This document shows, piece after piece, positions 57,833 through 64,000 of a stretch of 64,000 nucleotides of DNA. Under the pieces are notes generated by a model. The model saw nothing but the letters and a program-made list of their open reading frames with translations, made no database searches and was not told the origin of the DNA. Each line of letters starts with the position of its first letter. Positions within the stretch are counted from its first letter, which is position 1. Position numbers and translations under genes: made by a program. Source of the stretch: an uncultured Dehalococcoidia bacterium (GTDB lineage Bacteria; Chloroflexota; Dehalococcoidia; Lucifugimonadales; JADFKI01); NCBI GenBank assembly GCA_958295865.1, contig CATQHF010000002.1, forward strand, positions 1 to 64,000. Direction: 5' to 3'.

Positions 57833-58876
57833 TCACATCTGATGTATCTGCACCTTTACTGAGCCGGTTGTCTTGTCGTATGCGGTGGCAAAGCCTTTTT
57901 GGATTTCGTCCAGCGAGTAGATGTGCGTTACCATCGGCTCCAGGTCAACCTTGCCCGATGCCATAAGGTCTATGGCGACTTCGTAGTCGTGCTTGCCGTT
58001 GATGATGCCGTAGCACGATGAGAAGATGATGGTCTGTTCCTTCAGCATCGGCGGCAGCCAGTCAACGGTGATGGGCGTGCGATAGCCGCCGATGACTACG
58101 AAGCGCCCCTGCTCGCGGGTAAGCCGGATTGCCTGCTCAATCGGGTCCGGCTTCCAGCCTCCGACCGTCTCCACGGTGAGGTCAGCGCCCAGCCCTTGGG
58201 TGGCGTCGGCGATGGCGTCGCTGAGTGCGGGGTCGTCGGGCGCGAAAGCGTGATCAGCGCCCAGCTTCTTGGCGAGCGTCGCCTGCTGTTCGTGGCGCGC
58301 CGTGACGAATATCGCGCCCGCGCCCAGAGCGCGCGCCGCCGCTACCGCCGTCAGTCCGATGTTGCCCGCGCCCAGCACGACTACCGTCTCGCCGCCGATG
58401 AGATTGCCGCGCCGCACGCCATGCACCGACACGGCGAAAGGCTCGACGAGCGCGGCTTCTTCCCATGAGAGATTGTCGGGCAGGGTGTAGCAACCCCATG
58501 CCTTGCGCTTTATGTACTCGGCGAAACCGCCGCCCTCCGGCGGCGCCATGTCCAGGCATTGCTTGTACTGACCCATGCGGCAGTACCAGCAGCGCAGGCA
58601 TGCGCGCCCATGTCCGATGGTTTCGATGGCGACCCTTGCGCCGATCATGCCGGCGTCGATGTCCGCGCCGACGGCGATGACTTCGCCCGCTACTTCATGC
58701 CCGACGGGTGATTCGTCGGCTTCGGTCTGGTCCGCCTTCATTTGCAGATCTGAGCCGCAGATGCCGGTTGAGCGAATACGCACAATGGCGTCGCCCGGGC
58801 CTGCTTCGGGGCGTGGGTACTGTCCGAGATTCATCACGCCGTTGCCGTCATAGAATGCCGCTTTCATCATCGTCAT
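57833..58876 (-). CDS. Zinc-dependent alcohol/polyol dehydrogenase
   Basis: A 347-residue medium-chain dehydrogenase. Catalytic zinc ligands are in RSTGICGSDLQM and GHEVAGEVIAVG, structural zinc cysteines in CLRCWYCRMGQYKQC, the nucleotide fold in VVLGAGNIGLTAVAAARALGAG. It resembles sorbitol/threonine dehydrogenase-like enzymes. Near GGAG eight bases upstream of ATG 58876. Its 3' end has been copied into the downstream spacer. It is followed upstream (same strand) by an HpcH/HpaI aldolase, which may be co-transcribed, suggesting sugar-acid breakdown (inference). Confidence 0.87.
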   Translation of the reverse strand: MTMMKAAFYDGNGVMNLGQYPRPEAGPGDAIVRIRSTGICGSDLQMKADQTEADESPVGHEVAGEVIAVGADIDAGMIGARVAIETIGHGRACLRCWYCRMGQYKQCLDMAPPEGGGFAEYIKRKAWGCYTLPDNLSWEEAALVEPFAVSVHGVRRGNLIGGETVVVLGAGNIGLTAVAAARALGAGAIFVTARHEQQATLAKKLGADHAFAPDDPALSDAIADATQGLGADLTVETVGGWKPDPIEQAIRLTREQGRFVVIGGYRTPITVDWLPPMLKEQTIIFSSCYGIINGKHDYEVAIDLMASGKVDLEPMVTHIYSLDEIQKGFATAYDKTTGSVKVQIHQM

Positions 58877-58945
58877 ATCGCACTCTCCCTTACGCTTGAC
58901 GCGCGGATATTATGGTTCTCATCCTGTCCATCGATGCCGGTTTCG

Positions 58946-59692
58946 CTATTGGTTCGCCGCCAGGAACTCGCGTGAGCCGTTGAGTATGAGGTCGTTCAGC
59001 GCCAGCGCGGTATGGATGTCGGACGACAGATGCCGCCCGGCGGCGTGGATGCGCTCACCGATTGCGTCCTGCGCCTCTTGCACTACGGGATGCTCAGGCT
59101 TGCCGGGGTAGCCCATAGACTGCGCGAGGTCGTTAGTGCCCCAGGCGAAGGCGTCTATGCCCTCAACATCCAGGATGGCGTCGAGGTTCTCGAACGCCGT
59201 TGCCGACTCCAGCTGCGCCATCACCAGCATTTCCTTGTTCGTCAGCTCCATGTACTCGCTGCGGTCAAGTCCGGGCTGGTCAATCAGCCCGCTGTCGTTG
59301 TAGAAGGTGCCTCTGCCGCCGCCCCAGCTGCGTTCGCCCTCAGGCGTGAAGCGGCAGGCATCCACAAGCGCCTTTGCCTCTTCCGCCGTCTCCACATGCG
59401 GGCCCAGGACGCCCATAACGCCCCTGTCGAGATAGAGGTTGATGAAATTCGCCGACTTGTCCGGCACGCGCATAATCGTGGTCAGCCCGTAGCCGTCTGC
59501 CACGCGCACCATCGCGTCGACCGATTCCTGCGTGAACAGCCCGTGCTCGGCGTCAAGGTTCACGAAGTCGAAGCCGCCTAACATTCCGACCAGCTCGATA
59601 GCCTCCGCGCTCGGAAACACGAGGCTCAGCCCCAGACCTTTTTTGCCCTCGCGGTTCTTCGCAAGTATGTTGTTCTCTCTGATTCGTACCAC
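58946..59692 (-). CDS. HpcH/HpaI family aldolase
   Basis: A 248-residue class II aldolase of the HpcH/HpaI type, which cleaves 4-hydroxy-2-oxo acids to pyruvate plus an aldehyde. GGFDFVNLDAEHGLFTQESV holds the key DAEHG motif, MVMAQLESATAFENLDAIL the metal glutamate, and VEGIDAFAWGTNDLAQSMGYPG the C-terminal element. It starts GTG 59692 with GGAGG upstream. Same strand and 69 bases before the dehydrogenase gene. The exact substrate is not clear. Confidence 0.88.
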   Translation of the reverse strand: MVRIRENNILAKNREGKKGLGLSLVFPSAEAIELVGMLGGFDFVNLDAEHGLFTQESVDAMVRVADGYGLTTIMRVPDKSANFINLYLDRGVMGVLGPHVETAEEAKALVDACRFTPEGERSWGGGRGTFYNDSGLIDQPGLDRSEYMELTNKEMLVMAQLESATAFENLDAILDVEGIDAFAWGTNDLAQSMGYPGKPEHPVVQEAQDAIGERIHAAGRHLSSDIHTALALNDLILNGSREFLAANQ

Positions 59693-59744
59693 TCTATCGC
59701 CTCCTCTATTGTCCTGTATCCTGTCTATCGTTGTTAGCCCTATG

Positions 59745-60059
59745 AGAAAATTGCATTGGTACAGATTAGCCGTGGATGGGCGAGCGTTTTCACCCCCATC
59801 CTAACCTTCCCCCAAAGGGGGAAGGGACTAATGCAATCTTCTAGCCCTATGAGAAAATTGCATTAGTAGAGATTAGCCGTGGATGGGCGAGCGTTTTCAC
59901 CTCCATCCTAACCTTCCCCCCAAAGAGGGAAGGGACTAATGCAATCTTCTTGTCCTATGAGAAAGTTGCATTAGTAGAGATTAGCCGTGGATGGGCGAGC
60001 GTTTTCACCCCCATCCTAACCTTCCCCCATCAAGGGGGAAGGGACTAATGCAATTTTCT
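59745..60059. mobile_element. Three tandem MITE-like copies (C, D, E)
   Basis: Three direct copies of the 17-bp-TIR element seen at 18283 and 49470, starting at 59745, 59851 and 59959 and ending near 59842, 59950 and 60059. They are separated and flanked by a conserved 9-bp spacer: TAGCCCTAT before C and after C, TTGTCCTAT after D, TTGCCCTAT after E. Each keeps the internal CCTTCCCCC hairpin. Copy ends have small differences (CAATCTTCT in C and D). The array fills the 374-bp gap between the aldolase and esterase genes and holds no ORF. Confidence 0.85.
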
Positions 60060-60066
60060 TGCCCTA

Positions 60067-60786
60067 TTAGCCGCCGCTTGCGGGAGGCAGCGTATTGCGT
60101 ATCCATTCGGCGAGATCGTTGAGTGTCTGCTGGCTGATTTCGTGCGCCATGCCGTATTCTTTGTACATTGGCGCGTAGCCCTCTGCTTCCAAGAATTCGC
60201 GTGTGTCGCGCGCCATCCGCACCTCGATCACCATATCACCTGTGCCGTGCGCTATGAAGATGGGCTGCGAGCGGTCGTCCGGCAGGCGTTCCTTCATCGT
60301 GTCCGCGTCGGGCGCGACGCCGCTCAGCACGACCAGCCCTTTGAACTTGTCGGGGTTCGGCAGCCCGTAGCGGTAGGTCATCATGCCGCCCTGAGAAAAG
60401 CCGCCGAGGATGATTTGCCCCGGCTCGGTGGCGTACTGCGCGGTTACTTCATCGACTAGGGTTGCGAGCATGTCCACTACGGAATCCACATCATCGGCGC
60501 GGCGCAGTTCCTGCGGTATTCTGCGGGGGTATGTCCAGCCGAAACCCGTCATGCCCGGCCCAATCTCGAACGGAATTGGCGCATTCGGGCAGATATAGAC
60601 ATAGCCCGCAGCGTCGATGGCGGGCGCAAGCCCGGCGAGGTCGCCCATGTGCGCGCCGAACCCGTGCAATAGGATAATCATCGGGTATTTCTTGGCGGGG
60701 TCGTAGCCGTCAGGCTCTATTGCCAGATAGCGCAGGGTCTTGCCCTCGTGCCGTTTAGCTTCCAACTCAGTTTTCTCCCTTGTCAT
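60067..60786 (-). CDS. Alpha/beta hydrolase (phospholipase/carboxylesterase family)
   Basis: A serine hydrolase of about 239 residues. The nucleophile elbow is GGFSQGGMM (GxSxG), PMIILLHGFGAHMGDLAGLAP holds the oxyanion-hole region, IFIAHGTGDMVIEV the aspartate, and YGMAHEISQQTLNDLAEWI the histidine. The first 20 residues of the open frame overlap the preceding flavin reductase gene. ATG 60786 has no clear ribosome-binding site; TTG 60765, with AGGGAG nine bases upstream, may be the true start. Likely co-transcribed with the flavin reductase. Confidence 0.85.
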   Translation of the reverse strand: MTREKTELEAKRHEGKTLRYLAIEPDGYDPAKKYPMIILLHGFGAHMGDLAGLAPAIDAAGYVYICPNAPIPFEIGPGMTGFGWTYPRRIPQELRRADDVDSVVDMLATLVDEVTAQYATEPGQIILGGFSQGGMMTYRYGLPNPDKFKGLVVLSGVAPDADTMKERLPDDRSQPIFIAHGTGDMVIEVRMARDTREFLEAEGYAPMYKEYGMAHEISQQTLNDLAEWIRNTLPPASGG

Positions 60787-61384
60787 AGACAGGTCGAACC
60801 AGCTCATATACGTCGTGCGTGTTGCAGTACATATTGCCCGCAAGCCTGCCCACCGGCTTCAGACGCCGGTGGTTGATGCGATGTCCGTCGATGATGTCGT
60901 CGCGCACATGCATGAGCGCAATATCGCCTATCACCAGGGCGTGCGCCTCCGCATCATCGCCAATTGCCACGACTTGGTTAAGGCGGCACTCCATGTTCAC
61001 GGGCGACTCAGCGACGCGGGGCGCGCTCACTATCTCGGATGGCGCGGCGGTCAGCCCGCTTATCTCGAACTCGTCCACATCGGCGGGGTACTCGGCGGCG
61101 GTGCTGTTCATCGCGGCGGCTATGTCGTCCACCACCACATTCACCACGAACTCGCCCGTCGCCTCGATGTTGGCGAGCGTGTCCTTGTCCTTCCAGCCGG
61201 CGCTGCGCGATATGCCGAGCACTATCGTCGCCGGGTCGTAGGCTATGGCGTTGAAGAACGAGAACGGCGCGAGGTTGACGACGCCCGTTGTGGAAACGCT
61301 GGAAACCAGCGCAATCGGTCTTGGCACAATCACGCCTGTTAGCACACGATTGAAGCCCTCGAAATCATTCGGTTCTATTCTCAA
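60767..61384 (-). CDS. Flavin reductase family protein (FMN-binding)
   Basis: A 205-residue FMN-binding split-barrel protein of the DIM6/NTAB type. VLTGVIVPRPIALVSSVSTTGVVNLAPFSFFNAIAYDPATIVLGIS is diagnostic. VVNVVVDDIAAAMNSTAAEYPADVDEFE and VNMECRLNQVVAIG follow. The start TTG 61384 is chosen because AGGGAG lies seven bases upstream; the open frame goes on to 61495 without conserved residues. It may reduce flavin for a monooxygenase or act on another substrate. Its stop overlaps the esterase. Confidence 0.87.
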   Translation of the reverse strand: MRIEPNDFEGFNRVLTGVIVPRPIALVSSVSTTGVVNLAPFSFFNAIAYDPATIVLGISRSAGWKDKDTLANIEATGEFVVNVVVDDIAAAMNSTAAEYPADVDEFEISGLTAAPSEIVSAPRVAESPVNMECRLNQVVAIGDDAEAHALVIGDIALMHVRDDIIDGHRINHRRLKPVGRLAGNMYCNTHDVYELVRPVYDKGEN

Positions 61385-61558
61385 CTGCGTTCTCCCTGTT
61401 AGTAGGTCGGTCAAAGGGTAATACCGAGCGGCGCTAATGGCAAGTGCGTTGACTTGAACGCCCGCGCAACCATACACTAGAAGCCGTAATTTCAATCGCT
61501 ACGCAATCGTGTTCGGGCGCGTCGCGCGCCTTGAGCCGACACTTACAGAGGTAACTTG

Positions 61559-62338
61559 ATGAGCAGACTTATCGACTTGCTGGACAAGACGCAATCGGCT
61601 TCGTCCGCGCTTGGCTTCGCGGCATCGCGGCAGGCGGCGGGCAGCCCGGTCATCGCGCTTATAGGGCGCGTTACCGCCGCTGAGCTGGCGGGAGACTCCG
61701 GTCTCGCCGCATCGCCCGCGGACGCATTGCTGGTAACGCTGGATGCTTCCGACAGCGCCGCGGTCGCTCGCGTCAGCGATGCGCTCGGCGGCAGGCTGTG
61801 GGGCGCGCGGGTGGGCAGCGTCAGCGCGGAGGACGCCCAGGCGCTCAGGGACGCAGGCTGCGACTTCATCGTGTTCGACGCCGAGGACACCGCCGCCGCC
61901 GTCCTGAACGACGATGCGCTCGGCAAGGTCATAGCCGTTGGGTTCGATGACCCTGAGTTCGATGAGAATGAGGCGAAGGCAATCCGCACGCTCGACATCG
62001 ATTGCGCTTTGCTCACGCTGACCGACAGCCTGACGCCTCTCACCGTGCAGAAACTACTAGGCATTCAGGCGTTGCGGGCGACAGTGGGCAAGCGTTCCAT
62101 TCTGACCGCGCCCGCCGAACTTGGCAAGCCTGAACTCGAGACGCTGCGTAACGCCGGTGTCTTGGGGATTGCCATAAGCCTTGCCGCCGCCGCCGACATT
62201 CAGCGCATCAAGGACGACATCGCAAGCCTGCCGCGTCGCAGGACGGGGCGCAGCAACGCCAGAAGCGCCTCCGTGCCTAGCCTTGGGTTTGGCGGCGGCT
62301 CATCGCAGGCGGATGACGACTACGACGATTACGAGTAG
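61559..62338 (+). CDS. Unknown protein, alternating strand/helix pattern
   Basis: A 259-residue protein with no recognised motif. The pattern ALLVTLDASDS, LWGARVGSVSAEDAQALRDAGCDFIVFDAED, GKVIAVGFDD and CALLTLTDSLTPLTVQKLLG suggests a TIM-barrel-like or related alpha/beta fold. The tail is a Gly/Ser/Asp-rich stretch ending DDDYDDYE. The ATG is preceded by GAGGT; a TTG lies one codon before. Function unknown. Confidence 0.75.
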   Translation: MSRLIDLLDKTQSASSALGFAASRQAAGSPVIALIGRVTAAELAGDSGLAASPADALLVTLDASDSAAVARVSDALGGRLWGARVGSVSAEDAQALRDAGCDFIVFDAEDTAAAVLNDDALGKVIAVGFDDPEFDENEAKAIRTLDIDCALLTLTDSLTPLTVQKLLGIQALRATVGKRSILTAPAELGKPELETLRNAGVLGIAISLAAAADIQRIKDDIASLPRRRTGRSNARSASVPSLGFGGGSSQADDDYDDYE

Positions 62339-62359
62339 GGGAGACGGGGCGCGGCCGCG

Positions 62360-63094
62360 CTACATTCCCACTGCCAGACGCTCGATTAGGTAGTCGGGCA
62401 GCCCGTGGCGGCGCATCTTCTCTTGCGTCGCCGCTATGTCGTAGGCGACGCGATGATGGACAATCGTTCCCGCCGAGTCGTCGTAGATTACATAGCTGGC
62501 TCTGGCATCGCCGTCGCGCGGCTGTCCCACTGAGCCGGGGTTGACTATGAGCGGGCGGCTGTCCAGCTGAACAAGCCTGTCGGGTGGGAACGCGAGGAAC
62601 GCCGCGCCCGTCGTCCCTTGCGGTATGCACATGAACGGCGTGTGCGAGTGTCCCACTAGGCACCAGTATGTATCTATGTGCGTGAAGCAGGCTATGGCGG
62701 CGTCCACGGTCACCAGATACTCCCATATCGGGTTGCGCGGGCTGCCGTGCGCTAGGGTGAACTCGTCCAGTTCGAGGGTCAGCGGCAAGCCGCCGATGTA
62801 GTCTGCCTGCTCCCGTGTAAGTCGCGCCGCCGTCCAGCGATTAGCCGCCGCCGCATAAGGGTTGAACCGCTCCAGGGACAGTTTGCCGACTGCGGCGAGG
62901 TCGTGGTTGCCGACGACGGCGTTGTGGCTGTGAGCGCGCAGCAGCTCCACACATTCGGACGGCTCGGGCCCGTAGCCCACAAGGTCGCCCAGCGACCATA
63001 TCTCGTCGAAGCCGCCGCGCGCCTCGGCGTCCGCAACCACAGCGCGGAACGCCTCTATGTTGCTATGAATATCCGATACTATCAGCGCGCGCAT
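62360..63094 (-). CDS. Metallophosphoesterase (YfcE/MJ0936-like)
   Basis: A 244-residue calcineurin-type phosphoesterase. The motifs are IVSDIHSNIEAF (D-x-H), WSLGDLVGYGPEP (GD), VVGNHDLAAVG (GNHD), and LVGHSHTPFM (GHSH). NPGSVGQPRDGDARASY and a C-terminal RVAYDIAATQEKMRRHGLPDYLIERLAVGM are typical of this small family. Likely a phosphodiesterase; substrate not known. It is convergent with the unknown gene at 61559. Confidence 0.9.
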   Translation of the reverse strand: MRALIVSDIHSNIEAFRAVVADAEARGGFDEIWSLGDLVGYGPEPSECVELLRAHSHNAVVGNHDLAAVGKLSLERFNPYAAAANRWTAARLTREQADYIGGLPLTLELDEFTLAHGSPRNPIWEYLVTVDAAIACFTHIDTYWCLVGHSHTPFMCIPQGTTGAAFLAFPPDRLVQLDSRPLIVNPGSVGQPRDGDARASYVIYDDSAGTIVHHRVAYDIAATQEKMRRHGLPDYLIERLAVGM

Positions 63095-63288
63095 CTATCC
63101 AATCCTGTCTGTTCCGTTCCTGTTTATCGCTGTTCATTGGGGCGAGTTACGCAATCGCTTACCAGCGCCGCCTGTATTCTGGTATCCTGTTTTGGGTGAT
63201 TTCGCGCGGGGCGCATGCCTTGCCGAGTTATCGCTTGGATTACATCATACACCGTCGCATAGCCTTTGACAGACTTGACTGGTACGCC

Positions 63289-63825
63289 GTGAACTCTGAC
63301 CGCCAGCATAGCATCACATTGACGACACGCTGCCCTGAGCAGACCCAAGCCGTCGGCAGGCTGTTGGGGAGCGACGCTCGCGCAGGCGATGTATTCCTGC
63401 TGTCGGGGGAGCTTGGCGCGGGCAAGACATGCCTGACGCAGGGCATTTTGTGGGGACTTGGGGGCGATGAGTACGCCCGCAGCCCGACTTTCGTGCTTAT
63501 GTGCGAGTATTACGCGCGCCTTACGCTCTATCACATGGATCTCTATCGTCTGGACAGCGTCGATGAGGTTATAGACTTGGGGCTTGACGACTATATCCTC
63601 GGTGAGGGCGTGTGCGTCGTGGAGTGGGCGGAGAAGGGACTCGACGCATTTCCGGGCGAGAACATGCGGGTTCGCATCGAGGACATCGGGGGCGAAAGCC
63701 GCGCGCTGACCTTCACTGCCGAGTCGCCGCGATACTCCGAGATGCTGGAGGCACTGAGAGCGCGGTTCGCCGATGATAGCGCGCATGCGCCCGAACTGCC
63801 AGCCGTGAGTGACGAGGCGCAATGA
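63289..63825 (+). CDS. tsaE: tRNA threonylcarbamoyladenosine biosynthesis ATPase TsaE
   Basis: ATPase partner of TsaD/TsaB in making the t6A37 tRNA base. The P-loop is LLSGELGAGKTCLTQGI, followed by SPTFVLMCEY, HMDLYRLD, DLGLDDYILGEGVCVVEWAEKG. About 179 residues from GTG 63289; the frame opens at 63196 but its first 30 residues are not conserved and no strong ribosome-binding site decides the start. Its stop overlaps the tsaB start, as in the common tsaE-tsaB pair. Confidence 0.92.
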   Translation: MNSDRQHSITLTTRCPEQTQAVGRLLGSDARAGDVFLLSGELGAGKTCLTQGILWGLGGDEYARSPTFVLMCEYYARLTLYHMDLYRLDSVDEVIDLGLDDYILGEGVCVVEWAEKGLDAFPGENMRVRIEDIGGESRALTFTAESPRYSEMLEALRARFADDSAHAPELPAVSDEAQ

Positions 63826-64000
63826 TGGAACTTGCGATAGATACATCCACCCGCTTCGCTTCGATTGGCTTGTCCAGACAGGGCGAAAGCGTGGTCGAGC
63901 TGACATGGCGCTCTGAGCGTAACCACTCGGTTGAGCTTGTGCCGTCGATACGCCGACTGCTGGAGCGCCAAGGGATTGGCGTCGGCCAACTGGAATCTAT
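63822..64000 (+). CDS. tsaB: tRNA threonylcarbamoyladenosine biosynthesis protein TsaB (3' truncated by window)
   Basis: The N-terminal 59 residues of a TsaB/YeaZ protein: MELAIDTSTRFASIGL is the ASKHA-fold start (LxIDTS) and RNHSVELVPSIRRLLE is the conserved helix. Two adjacent ATG codons (63822, 63825) follow GAGGCG. Overlaps the tsaE stop. The gene continues beyond the window. Confidence 0.9.
   Translation, partial: MMELAIDTSTRFASIGLSRQGESVVELTWRSERNHSVELVPSIRRLLERQGIGVGQLES

Noticed and set aside
1..64000. tRNA genes or an integration site
   Set aside because: GGTTCGA matches were all found in the dispersed repeats or in coding regions; no cloverleaf could be drawn around any of them, and no integrase is present.

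Overview
The window reads as a high-GC bacterial chromosome segment, probably from a Chloroflexota bacterium of the Dehalococcoidia/SAR202 type. That placement is inference from gene content and repeat style: a coenzyme F420 gene (cofE), formate-tetrahydrofolate ligase, an aldehyde:ferredoxin oxidoreductase, NAD-linked formate dehydrogenase, many small toxin-antitoxin genes, and several families of short intergenic repeats. No rRNA, tRNA or CRISPR array was recognised. Both ends cut through genes: leuS at the left and tsaB at the right.

Region by region: 1-6.4 kb holds the leuS tail, a DUF433/DUF5615 toxin-antitoxin pair, a sarcosine-oxidase-like flavoenzyme, leuB, an MFS transporter and an EVE protein. 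6.5-16.7 kb holds an M14 metallopeptidase whose coding sequence carries two expanded repeat arrays, an Ldh-type dehydrogenase, a GNAT acetyltransferase, glpK, a cyclophilin-like protein, tenA, cofE, a CitE-like lyase and folB, separated by repeats. 16.8-30.6 kb is mostly housekeeping: an aspartyl-protease-like protein, a rubredoxin/MBL protein, a MoxR/ChlI-type ATPase, valS, polX, secA and prs. 30.7-38.5 kb has two tandem paralogous lipoproteins, a MEMO-family protein, a zinc alcohol dehydrogenase and fhs.

38.5-52.3 kb is the most coherent functional block. It holds two moeA genes (one fused to a periplasmic-binding-like domain), mobA, a MoaD-like carrier, an aldehyde:ferredoxin oxidoreductase, NuoE- and NuoF-like diaphorase subunits, and a molybdopterin formate dehydrogenase. 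Together these can make the metal cofactor, load it into two Mo/W enzymes and pass electrons to NAD. Formate handling is completed by the nearby fhs. The block is invaded by small foreign-looking pieces: a PD-(D/E)XK nuclease gene broken by an amber codon inside its catalytic motif, a truncated HigA-like antitoxin, a ParD/HicB-like pair, and a 102-bp MITE-like element.

52.4-64 kb holds a DUF429 protein, two coupled unknown genes, an IlvD-family dehydratase, a CopG-type antitoxin with a decayed duplicate, a duplicated and truncated gene pair next to an alcohol dehydrogenase, an HpcH/HpaI aldolase, three tandem MITE-like copies, an esterase, a flavin reductase, an unknown protein, a phosphoesterase, tsaE and tsaB.

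The most unusual signals are: repeat DNA expanded in frame inside the peptidase and translated in two different reading frames; the MITE-like element with 17-bp terminal inverted repeats and, at one copy, a perfect 7-bp target duplication; the amber codon at the x of an E-x-K motif; the patchwork identity of the tandem lipoproteins; and the duplication junction carrying a copied alcohol dehydrogenase tail.
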